Assembly (NCBI GenBank): GCA_023423895.1
Contig: JAFAER010000031.1
Span: 1-64,000, forward strand
Direction: 5' to 3'
Source of the DNA: Pseudomonadota bacterium
GTDB lineage: Bacteria > Myxococcota_A > Polyangia > Polyangiales > Polyangiaceae
DNA length: 64,000 nt
In this document: positions 49,083-58,300 of the stretch, one piece after another
How positions within the stretch are numbered: position 1 is the stretch's first letter
Layout: the number at the start of each line of letters is the position of its first letter
Translations under genes and position numbers: made by a program
The notes under the pieces: generated by a model
What the model saw: the letters and a program-made list of their open reading frames with translations, nothing else
What the model was told of the DNA's origin: nothing
Databases searched by the model: none

Positions 49083-49704
49083 GCCGAAGAGGTCTCGGCG
49101 CACGCGCCGCCCGGACAGCGGCGCGAAGGACGCGCGGGACACGCCCACGCGGCTCCTCGATGCGGCGCTCGCCGTGTTCGAGAAACACGGCTTCGCGGGC
49201 TACACGGTGCATGCGGTCGTCGCGGAGAGCGGCATCAGCCTCGGCAGCCTCTATCACCACTTCGGCAGCATGGATGGCCTCTCGGCCGCGCTCTACAGCC
49301 GATGTATGGCCGCACTGCTGGATGCCGTCGGCGCGTCGCTCGACGACGTGGGCACACCGCGCGCGGCCGTCGTCGCCATCGCACGCTCGTACCTAGCGTT
49401 CACGGCACGAGAGCGGACGGCGGCGCTTTTCATCCACGCGTCGCCGTCCGAGCGATTCCTGCCGTTGCACACGGCGTCGATCGCGGCCGACAAGGCATCA
49501 CGGCTCGAGAGGATCGCCGCCGCGCTACGACCGCACGTGCGGTCCGGCGCGATGGTCGACCTGCCCGAAGCGCTGCTCGAGATGTTGATCATCGGTCCGG
49601 TCGCCGAGATCGCGCGCCGGTGGCTCGCGGGGGCGCCGGGGATCGATCTCGACGAGGCGGCGCGCGTGGTGCCGGAGCGAATCTGGCGCTCCGTGCGTGC
49701 CTGA
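49048..49704 (+). CDS. TetR-family transcriptional repressor
   Basis: A 218-aa TetR regulator. After a basic N-terminus (KRSRRTRRPDSGAK) comes the TetR HTH: LLDAALAVFEKHGFAGYTVHAVVAESGISLGSLYHHFGSMDGL (about 35-77). A helical ligand domain follows. GGAGG lies 6 nt before ATG 49048 (3 nt before ATG 49045), inside the SDR gene, so translation is coupled. It most likely binds the double palindrome at 48163-48192 and represses its own operon. It is convergent with the giant TPR gene, 4 bp apart. Confidence 0.92.
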   Translation: MRLRMPSPQDSEPKRSRRTRRPDSGAKDARDTPTRLLDAALAVFEKHGFAGYTVHAVVAESGISLGSLYHHFGSMDGLSAALYSRCMAALLDAVGASLDDVGTPRAAVVAIARSYLAFTARERTAALFIHASPSERFLPLHTASIAADKASRLERIAAALRPHVRSGAMVDLPEALLEMLIIGPVAEIARRWLAGAPGIDLDEAARVVPERIWRSVRA

Positions 49705-49708
49705 GCGC

Positions 49709-52700
49709 TCAGCGATCGAGCCCCAGACGCGCACGTGCCTCGGCGTAGGCGTCCGTCACGCTGAACGTCATCAGCTCGCGCGCTTCGGGATGGCGCGCGA
49801 TCCATGCCGCGCGCTCCTCGGAGCCGGTCGGCGCCGCGTCCTCGTCTTGGCCCCACGCGATGGCATCGAGCGCCGCGTTCGGATCGCCGACGGCGAGGAG
49901 CGCGACCCGGTTCGCCCATGCATGGGCGGCGGACCCGACGCTCGACCAGTGTGAGCCGAGCATGCCGGCGGCCTCGAGCGCGATGACGCCGACCGTGGGG
50001 TCGAGGTTACGCGGAAGCGCCTGGCCGATGCGCCGCGCGAGGTCGGTCACGCGTCGCGCGTCGACTCCAGCGGGCAGGTGGTTCGGGTTGAACGTCGCGA
50101 CGAGCCCCGCGACGAGGCTCGAGACCTCCTGCGGCTGACCGCGAAGGAGCGCCGAGGCGCGCGAGAGGATCATCTTCATCGCGCGGACGACGACGAACAT
50201 CCGCGCACGCTCGTTGGTCTCCTTTGCGAGGCCCTCGCCGACGAGCAGCGTCGGCGGGTTCGTCGCCAGCGGGATGGCGACGCGCCCGAGGACCGGCGAG
50301 ACCAGGATCTGGAGCGCACCGAGGCCGATGACCGTCGCGACCGAGCCGACGGTGGCGCCGATGGACGTTCCGGGCTGGAGCGGCGCCGCCTTGAGGATGC
50401 GAAGGTCGAGCGGCGAGACGGCGTCGAGCGCGTCGCCGGCGCGGAAGAGCAACGCGCGGAGGGCCGGGCTCATCACGTCGGGCGCGAGCACGTCGTCGAG
50501 GCGAGGATCGACCGCCCGCGCATCGGCGCCGGACAGATCGGACGACTGACCCTCGACTGCGGCGAGCGTCGCGGCCACGACACGGGCGGCGTCGCGTTTG
50601 CCGCGCAGCTCGAAGGCCGCATGGAGGACCTGGAACAGCGAGGGCACGAAGCGACCTTGCGCAAATGCGCGTCGAGCATCCCCCGCGGCGCGATCGAGCA
50701 GGATCTGCATCGCCGGCATCTGGCGATGCCGCGCGTAGAACTCCGCCATGGCGCGGAGGGCGACGACCGACGTCGGGAACTCCTTCCGCGCCGAGTCGAG
50801 GACCTGCTCGGTGCGGCGAGGATCGCGGCCGACGTTCTCGTGGATCGTCGCGAGCTCGATGAGCGACGTGAGGCGCGCATCCGGATCGACCGTCGCCGTC
50901 ACGATCTGCTGCTGCGCCTCGACTGCTCGCGCGACGTCGCCCTGGCGCTTGTAGACGTCGACCAGCTTCGCGAGGACGCCGAGGTCGTCGGGCGCGCGCT
51001 TGAGGACCTCCTTGAAGGCGACCTCGGCGCGCGACAGGTTCGGTGCCTGGACGGAGTAGATCTCGCCGAGGCGCTCGTACATCGCGCGTTGCTCGGCGGG
51101 ATCCGTGAGCAGGCGCGCGAGTCGCACGTACGCTTGCTCCGCGCCGGCCCAGTCGCCTTCCTTGATGCAGAGGTCCGCCAGAGCGCCGAGGGCCGTCGTG
51201 TGATCCGGCCGCTTCTCGAGGGCGCTCTCGAGGCACACCTTCGCCTTCGCGAGCTCGCCCATGTCCGCAAACGCGCGCGAGAGCTCGACCTCGAGCGCAA
51301 CGCGCTCCTCTTCGTCGTCGACGCTGTCGAGTCGCTTCTCCAGCAGCCGCGCGCGCTCGGCATCGAGGTTCTTGTCCGCATAGAGCGCCGACAGGCGAGC
51401 GAACACGTCCGCGTACGTCGCGTCGAGCTCCGCCGCGGCCTCGAGCGCGCTCATCCCGCGCTCCGTGTCCTTGACCTCGTCGAGCCAGATCTTCGCCGCG
51501 TCGTGCCATGCGAGGAGCTGGTGCTCCTTGACCACGCTCGTCCGCGCGAGGCTCTCGCAGGCTTCGGCCGCTTCGCGCGCTTCGCCTGCGCGCTCGCGGA
51601 CCTCGGCGAGGAAGCCCCACGTGACGACGTCGCCCGGGTCCTCACTCGCAGCCTGCTCGAGATAGCTCCGAGCGTCGGCGACGCGCTCGAGGCGCGCGGC
51701 TGCCTCGCTCGCGCGAAGCAGCAAGGACGCTCGTTCTGGCGCGCGCTGCGTGCGTTCGAGCAGTGCGAGCGTCGTTCGGAGAAACGTCTCGTCGTCCTTC
51801 TGCGCGCGGGCATGGGCGTTCGTCGCCCGAAGCGCCCACAGCGATTGCTCGGGCTGCGCCGCGGCGAGGCGTGCCATGTCGTGTGACCGCTCCCACGGGC
51901 TCGGTCCGTCCGGAGCGGCGCTGGCGTCTCGAGCGCGGAGCCGTGCGGCATGCTGGGCATGACCGGTCACTTCGCCGCCCGACGTTCCGTCGAGGGCGAG
52001 CGCGATCTGTTCGAAGATGGGCGCGAGCTCGTCGTCGCGCCCTTCGCCGACGAGGGCGTGCTCGACCGCGCGGAGGCTCGGCATGTGCCGGGGCGCGTCC
52101 TGGAGGATCGAGCGATGCCGGCCAAGCGCAGCGGCGACGTCCTTCTTGCCGGACGCTTCGAGGTGCGCGAGCCGTTCGAGGGCTTCGCGACGAGCATGTT
52201 CGTCGTCGGTCGTCTCGACGACCTTCTCGAGCGCCGCGATCTGACCGCCGACGTCTCCCGTTTCCATCTCGGCGCGTTCGCGGATCGCGCGCGCGAGCCC
52301 GCGGTCGCCCGTCTCGGCTGCGGTCCGGGCGGCGCGGAGGGTCGCCTGCGCATCGCCGGTTCGATCGTGCTCGAGCGCGGCCTCGACCCAGAAGAGCGCC
52401 GCTGCGGTGCCCGTGGCCGCTGCCGCGCGCTTCTCGCGCCAGGCGCCGCGATCGGCCGGCGGCTCGGTCGCGAGTCGCTCGTACAGCTCGCGGAGCGCGA
52501 CATCGTCCGGGCGCGCTCGATGGGCCTCTTCGAGGCGCGTGACCGCGACGTCCGGATCCCGATCGGCGACGAGCAGGGCTTCACGGACGGCATCGAGCGC
52601 GGTCTCGAGCGGGTCGGTCGCGTGGCCGCGCCGCTCGTGGATCCAGCGGAGCACCTCGTCGAGGTCGCCCTTGCGCCGCGCGATGCGCTCCGCGAGGAAC

Positions 52701-55369
52701 GCGCCGATCCCGAGCGCCGGAGCGGCCTGGTGCACGCGTTCGAGCACCTCCGCCTGCTTTTCGTTCGGCAACGAGCTCCGTGCGAGGGCCTCGAGTCGCC
52801 ACACGGCCGACGCGACGCCGTCGGGCATGCCGCCGGCGACGCGTAGCAGCTCTGCGCCGAGATCGAGCTCGCGATCGAGGTCGGCCGCGATGCGTACGAG
52901 GCCGTCCGCGGCGATACTCTCGTCGCGGGCCGCCTGACTCCACGCCTCCTTCGCACGTTCGCGGTCGCCGGCTCGCTCGGCGACGATCGCCGCTGCGATG
53001 TGACGCTGCGTGGCGCCACTCGCGTCGTCGCTCGTGGGCAGCGCCGAGAGCGCTTCGCTGAGCTCGGCCCATCGCTTCGCATGGACGGCGGTCTCGATCG
53101 CGACGCCGCCTGCAGAGGCCGAACGAGGCGCCGGGACGGCGGAGAGCGCATCGTCGATCGCCCCGTTCGGCGCATTCGCGGCGAGCAGGCGTCCGAGCGA
53201 AGCAAGCGCGCGAGCGTCGTCCTTTCCCGAGACGTATCCCGCGCGCTCTCCTGCGCCTTCGTCCTCTTCGCCGTCGTCGCGCGTCGGTGTGGTCAGCGAC
53301 GCGAGCGCATCGACGAGCGGTCGGAGCTGGTCGACTTCGGAGAGCGTCCGTAGGGCATCCGGGACGATCGCGACGTCGCCGCCCTTCGATGCCGCGAGGA
53401 CTGCGAGCACCGCGCGCTCGGCGGGCTCGAAGGCGCTCTCGTCCGCGAGACCGACCGTGACGAGCTCCGGATCGCCGAGCTCGATGCCGCGCGCGGCGAG
53501 CTGCCGGCGTGCCAGAGGCTCTCCGTCGTTGGCCAGTGACTTCAACGCACGCGCGGCGGCGCGGCGCGATGCGATGTGAGGAGCCCCCAGCGCTGCGGAG
53601 AGCCAGTGCGCGCCTTTCGACAGCTCGGGCAGGGTCGCGATCTCGCCGGCCGACTGCGCCGCCGCGACGATGTCTCCGGAAGCGAGCGCGAGCCGCGCAT
53701 GCCGAAGACCGTCGTTGATGGGCATGTCTTCGACTTCGGCTCCGGGGCGCTCGACGCCGCGCAGGCGGAGGGCCGTCGCGACCGCCTTGTCGAGCGCGAT
53801 GAGCTCGGAGTTGTCCGCGAGGCGGAGCGCGCCGCTCGTATGGTCGTCCAGCGCCAGCGCCAGTGCCGCGCGCGCGATCGGCGCACGCGTGTCCGCAGGA
53901 TCGAGCTTGCACGCGCTGTCCCACCGCTCGACTGCGGCGTCTCCGCGATCGCTGATGCGGAGCAGATCGGCCGCGAGGAGCACTGCGTGTGCGCGCGCCG
54001 AAGGCGTCGGCGACCGAGCCGCCTCCGCATCGAGCGCCTCGGCGATCAGGTGTGGATCGTGAGGCATGAGCTGGCGTGCCTGACGCCACGCGAGCGGAAG
54101 GTGAGGGGCGAGGTCACGCGCTTCGGTCGCGAGCTCGCGCGCGCGTTCGAGCTCGCCGACCAGCGCGCACAGCTCGCTCACGGCAAGGAGGGCTCGGCCT
54201 TGCGCCGTCGGGTCGGCAACGACGCGCGCCTCTTCTTCGAGCCAGGCGATGCGCGCGGCGAACGCCTCGGCCTTGCTGGCGTCGAGCCATCGCGCGACGG
54301 GCCGTTCACTCTGGAACGACACCCGCGCCGCCGGTCCGTTCCGAGGAGGCGCCGAGGGTCGGACGCTCGCGGCCGGCGCGTTCGACGAGCGACCGAGCGT
54401 CGGCATCTCGTCGTCGGCCGGGAGTCGGTTCGCGGTCTCGGCGTCGTCGGCCGGGAGTCGGTTCGCGGTCTCGGCGTCGGAGAGGGAGCCGCGATCGCCG
54501 TCACGGTCCGCGCGTCTGGCGGGGCCGTCGTTCGTGTTGCTGCGCTCGAGCTCGTGCGCGCGTCCCTCGACGTCGCGTGTCGAGACCGTCGGGGCCTCGC
54601 CGGGATCACGCGCTGCAGGATGCTCTGCGGTCAGGGCGTTGCTCGGGAAGTCGTCGATCGCGATCGAGCCGGAGCTCGGGTCACCCTCGTCCGGCTGCGG
54701 CGTCGCTCGTGCCGCGATCTCCGGAGGGAGCGGAGGCGGCCGCGATCGTGCGCTCTGCTCTTGGGCCTTCTGCTCGTCGAGCGGGCTCGTCCTCACGAGC
54801 GTCGCGTCGCTTTCACGATCTTCGGATCCGCGCGCGGCGACCTCCTGGCGCGGGGCGCTCGTGGAGTCGCGCTTCGGCTGCGGCGGCGGGGCGACCTTCG
54901 GCCTCTCGGAGCGGGGAGGCTGCGCCGGAAAGATCGGTCGTGACGGCGTCGCACGGGAGAAGAGCTGATCGAGGCCGCCGCGCATCGAGGGGGGCGCGGA
55001 CGGACGCGCCGGCGGAACGGGCAGCCGTGCAGCCGGCGGAGCCGACTGGGCCGGACGCGGATCGTCGCGGAGCTCGCGCGGCACCGGCGCGATCAACGTG
55101 CCTTCCGGCTTGGCGCGGAGCACGGGATCGGACGGGGGGCCGGGCCGCGATGATGCGGGTGCTTTGCCCGCCGCGGGTCGAGCGCCAGCACGTTGCGCTT
55201 CAGCATCGTCGGGCTTGGCGTCGTCCGCGCCGAGCGGGCTCACCACGCGATTCGTGTCTGCATCGCGCGCGATCTCGGGGACGAAGGTGTTCTTCTCCCA
55301 TTCGTCGAGAGCGCTGTCCCAGTCGAGGTCGCCGAGACCTTCCAGGAGGTTCTTCCGGTCGTCGCTCAT
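49709..55369 (-). CDS. giant TPR-repeat protein, second of a tandem pair
   Basis: An 1886-aa cytoplasmic protein. The N-terminus is acidic (LLEGLGDLDWDSALDEWEKN) and followed by a Pro/Ala-rich disordered region to about 360. Then come many TPR-like helical pairs through about 1600, best seen near LGALADLCIKEGDWAGAEQAYVRLARLL. The last 254 residues (about 1633-1886) form a separate domain also found in the neighbouring giant protein, ending RARLGLDR. No signal peptide, transmembrane helix or catalytic motif is seen. Its start codon overlaps the stop of the upstream giant gene by 4 nt. A scaffold for a large complex is the best guess. No known family is recognised for the whole. Confidence 0.8.
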   Translation of the reverse strand: MSDDRKNLLEGLGDLDWDSALDEWEKNTFVPEIARDADTNRVVSPLGADDAKPDDAEAQRAGARPAAGKAPASSRPGPPSDPVLRAKPEGTLIAPVPRELRDDPRPAQSAPPAARLPVPPARPSAPPSMRGGLDQLFSRATPSRPIFPAQPPRSERPKVAPPPQPKRDSTSAPRQEVAARGSEDRESDATLVRTSPLDEQKAQEQSARSRPPPLPPEIAARATPQPDEGDPSSGSIAIDDFPSNALTAEHPAARDPGEAPTVSTRDVEGRAHELERSNTNDGPARRADRDGDRGSLSDAETANRLPADDAETANRLPADDEMPTLGRSSNAPAASVRPSAPPRNGPAARVSFQSERPVARWLDASKAEAFAARIAWLEEEARVVADPTAQGRALLAVSELCALVGELERARELATEARDLAPHLPLAWRQARQLMPHDPHLIAEALDAEAARSPTPSARAHAVLLAADLLRISDRGDAAVERWDSACKLDPADTRAPIARAALALALDDHTSGALRLADNSELIALDKAVATALRLRGVERPGAEVEDMPINDGLRHARLALASGDIVAAAQSAGEIATLPELSKGAHWLSAALGAPHIASRRAAARALKSLANDGEPLARRQLAARGIELGDPELVTVGLADESAFEPAERAVLAVLAASKGGDVAIVPDALRTLSEVDQLRPLVDALASLTTPTRDDGEEDEGAGERAGYVSGKDDARALASLGRLLAANAPNGAIDDALSAVPAPRSASAGGVAIETAVHAKRWAELSEALSALPTSDDASGATQRHIAAAIVAERAGDRERAKEAWSQAARDESIAADGLVRIAADLDRELDLGAELLRVAGGMPDGVASAVWRLEALARSSLPNEKQAEVLERVHQAAPALGIGAFLAERIARRKGDLDEVLRWIHERRGHATDPLETALDAVREALLVADRDPDVAVTRLEEAHRARPDDVALRELYERLATEPPADRGAWREKRAAAATGTAAALFWVEAALEHDRTGDAQATLRAARTAAETGDRGLARAIRERAEMETGDVGGQIAALEKVVETTDDEHARREALERLAHLEASGKKDVAAALGRHRSILQDAPRHMPSLRAVEHALVGEGRDDELAPIFEQIALALDGTSGGEVTGHAQHAARLRARDASAAPDGPSPWERSHDMARLAAAQPEQSLWALRATNAHARAQKDDETFLRTTLALLERTQRAPERASLLLRASEAAARLERVADARSYLEQAASEDPGDVVTWGFLAEVRERAGEAREAAEACESLARTSVVKEHQLLAWHDAAKIWLDEVKDTERGMSALEAAAELDATYADVFARLSALYADKNLDAERARLLEKRLDSVDDEEERVALEVELSRAFADMGELAKAKVCLESALEKRPDHTTALGALADLCIKEGDWAGAEQAYVRLARLLTDPAEQRAMYERLGEIYSVQAPNLSRAEVAFKEVLKRAPDDLGVLAKLVDVYKRQGDVARAVEAQQQIVTATVDPDARLTSLIELATIHENVGRDPRRTEQVLDSARKEFPTSVVALRAMAEFYARHRQMPAMQILLDRAAGDARRAFAQGRFVPSLFQVLHAAFELRGKRDAARVVAATLAAVEGQSSDLSGADARAVDPRLDDVLAPDVMSPALRALLFRAGDALDAVSPLDLRILKAAPLQPGTSIGATVGSVATVIGLGALQILVSPVLGRVAIPLATNPPTLLVGEGLAKETNERARMFVVVRAMKMILSRASALLRGQPQEVSSLVAGLVATFNPNHLPAGVDARRVTDLARRIGQALPRNLDPTVGVIALEAAGMLGSHWSSVGSAAHAWANRVALLAVGDPNAALDAIAWGQDEDAAPTGSEERAAWIARHPEARELMTFSVTDAYAEARARLGLDR
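54411..54476 (-). repeat. two tandem 33-bp units in the 1886-aa TPR gene
   Basis: Two identical 33-bp copies (54411-54443 and 54444-54476) encode the repeated AETANRLPADD segment in the disordered N-terminal region. Perfect identity suggests a recent in-frame duplication. Confidence 0.85.
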
Positions 55370-58300
55370 CCCTGACCCTCGAGGCCCAGCGAGCGCCGTA
55401 GCTCGAAGTACGGGCGCGACAGTACGAAGCGGAGCAGCTCGTGCGCACGCAGATCGTCGCGCGCCACCGCACCAAGCCGTTCGACGGGCTCGCCGAAGAC
55501 ATCGGCGAGCACGACGGACACGTCACCCGAGGCGAGCGCAGCGCAGCGCGCTTGCGACAACCTCGCGCGTGCCGCCCACTGGCGTGCGTCGGGTGAGCTC
55601 GCGACGTAGGCTCGGCAGATCGGCTCGATCGCCGCACGCGTCTTGCGCGAGATGGCCTTGTTGATGAGCCGTTCGACCTCGGCGAGCACGGCGAACGGCG
55701 GCGCGTCGATGCGTACCTTCGCCAGGTTGCAGGCAGCCACCACGATCGCCGCGATGGTCGTGTCGTCGCGCCACCGCGTGACCGTCGTTCCGCGCGCAAG
55801 GGCGAACAGCTCGCGAGCGACACGCGCACGTGTCGCCGGCGACAGCGGAGCGTTGACGCCGGGCCCGACCACGATCGCAGGCGGATCGCCGGCGATGCCC
55901 TGGACGCCTCCCGGATCTTTTCCGCCGACGTAGAGATCGAAGGTCGTGATGCCGAAGGCTGCGGCCCACTGCGCGATCTCGGCGCGGAGCGCGATGCCTG
56001 CCTTGGGATCGACGCGATCCTTGCGCGTCACGCCGACGCTCTCACGCGTCGGCCCGAGCGCCTCGCCGAGTGTCGGGCCGAGCGCGCCGAAAAGATCTGC
56101 GATGGGCCCGTCGTCTCCGGGCGCGAGCAGCTGGCGCAGCATGGGCTCGCTCATCGCGACCTCCGGCGTGCGCGGCTTGCGGCTCGAGTACAGCGCGATC
56201 ATCTGCTCGCTCGAGCCGTCCGGTCCTCCGAGCGCGACGGCGCAGGAGAGCGCGGCTTGCTCGAGCGGCTGGTCGCCGAGCGCATGGCAGATGCGGGCGA
56301 GGCGGCGGTGCGACTCGAGATGGCTCGGCAGCTCGTGCAGGGACATGAGGAGCGCATCACGTCCGCGCTCGAGGAGCGGGCGGCGCTCTCGGACCGCCGG
56401 GTCGAGTGACACGACGAGATCGAGCGCCTCGCCGTCCGTGGGGGCTTCGGCGAGGAGCTTCGAGGCGGCGCCGATCGCCGCCGTCGGCGACATCATGCGG
56501 TCGCGATGGATCGCCATCGCGAGGCGCGCGGCCTCGATCCGTCCTCCACGTTCGGGGCGCTCGTGCATCAGCTCTTCGAGGATGTTGATCGCCTCGACCC
56601 ACGCTCCGGTGCGCGCCGCGGCACGGGCGAGACGCTCGCGAACGGGCAGTGTCGTCAGACGAGCCTGGTGGAGCGCGACGAGGACGTCGAGCGCGAGGTC
56701 GTGCCTTCCCAGCTTGTTCTCGTAGAGATCGACGGCGGCGACGCCCGCGGTGACGCGATTCTTCGGCGGAGCCGCCTCGACGCGAGCGAGCTTCGCGAGG
56801 CTCGCTGCGGCCTCCTCGAACAGCCCACGGCGGATGAAAATCTCGCCGCGGAGCGCGAGGGCGCCGACGTGGTGCTCGTCGTAGGTCGTCACGTGCTCGA
56901 GCGCATCGAGCGCGCCTTCCGGGTCGCCCTTCTCACGGAGCACCCGCGCTTGCTCCCAGAACAGCTTCGCGATCTCCGGGCCGTCTTCCGTCACCTCGAG
57001 CCGGCGGGCGATGAGCGCGAGGAGCTTGTCGTGGTCCTTTCGCTCGCGGACGAGGCGGAAGAGACGATCGAACGCGACTGGTCGCGTCGCATCGCGAGCG
57101 AAGCTCGCCTCGAGCGCGCTCTCGGCGCGGGCGGCGAACGGGGAGCCCAGCTTCGACCACGCGAGCGCGGATTGCTCCCAGAAGGCAGCGCCTCGTCCGG
57201 AGTCCGCGCAGCGTGCGCCCAGCTGCTCGCACGCGACCGCGTAAGCCTCGTGATCGCCGAGCTCCTCGGCGCACGTGCGCATGCCTTCCCAGGCGTGGAG
57301 ATCGTCGGGGCGGCTCGCGGTGACCGCGCGGAACACGTCGAGCGCGCCGTCCGCGTCGCCGGCGGCCAACGCCGACCAACCCGCGAGCCCGAGCGCGTCG
57401 TTCTCCGTGTCCGCTCCGAGCGCACCATCGAGCTCGGAGAGCGTCGAGGCTCGTCGGCGCGGGTCGCAGCCTGGCGGCGACAGCTCGAGGTTCGCGAGGC
57501 GTGCGGCATGCGACGAGCCGGGGACCAGCGCGTGGGGCCGAGCGGGATCCAGGGCCCAGTCGAGGAGCGTCGCGCTCGCGTGGAGCGCTTCGCGGGCCTC
57601 GTCGGACATGAGCTCGGCTAGCGCACGCCGCGCGGGGATCTCCTTGCCGGGGTCGCCGCTCGCCATGGCGTTCGCGAGCCACTCGATCGCTGCCGCAATG
57701 CCGCCGCCCGTTTCGAGCCACGCCTTCGCGGCGTTCGCTCTCTCGTCGGCATCGGCGGCGTCGTCTTCGCGTACGAGCCGAAGGCGCTCTGCTGCAGCCG
57801 CGGTCTTCGCCTTGTCTCCGCTGGAGGCGAGCGTATCGAGCGCTGCGACGAGCGCCTCCGGATCGGCCGCGCCGCCGCTCCAAGCGAGGCGTCCGAGCGC
57901 ACCCGCGAGGCGGAGATTCGGGTTCGAGGCGATGTCGACTGCCGCGAGCGCCGAGGCGGCCTCTTCCGGATCGCCGAGCGCGGCTTCGAGCGCGAACCGC
58001 TCGAGCGCGATGGCCGCGTCCGCACCGCCGACGTCGAGTGCGCGTTGGCGGCCGGAGGGGGAGTCGACGTCGAGCCCGCGGGTGGCCCACGCGATCGCGG
58101 GACGGGCCGCTTCCGGCGCGCGCTCGGCGGCCGACTCGAAGTGCGCGACCGCCGTCGCGCGGTCGCCGAGGCGCCACTTCTCGAAGCCCGCCTCGAGCCA
58201 TCGCGCCGCTGCGAGCTCGGGATCGTCGCTCGAGGCGAGCGCCTCTGCGGCCGTGGTCGCGAGCTGCGCGGCCGCCGCGCGATTGCCCGCGAGCCGGAAC

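Noticed and set aside
49703..49712. TGAGCGCTCA palindrome between the convergent TetR and TPR genes
   Set aside because: It is only 10 bp and covers both stop regions. It is too short to call a terminator.
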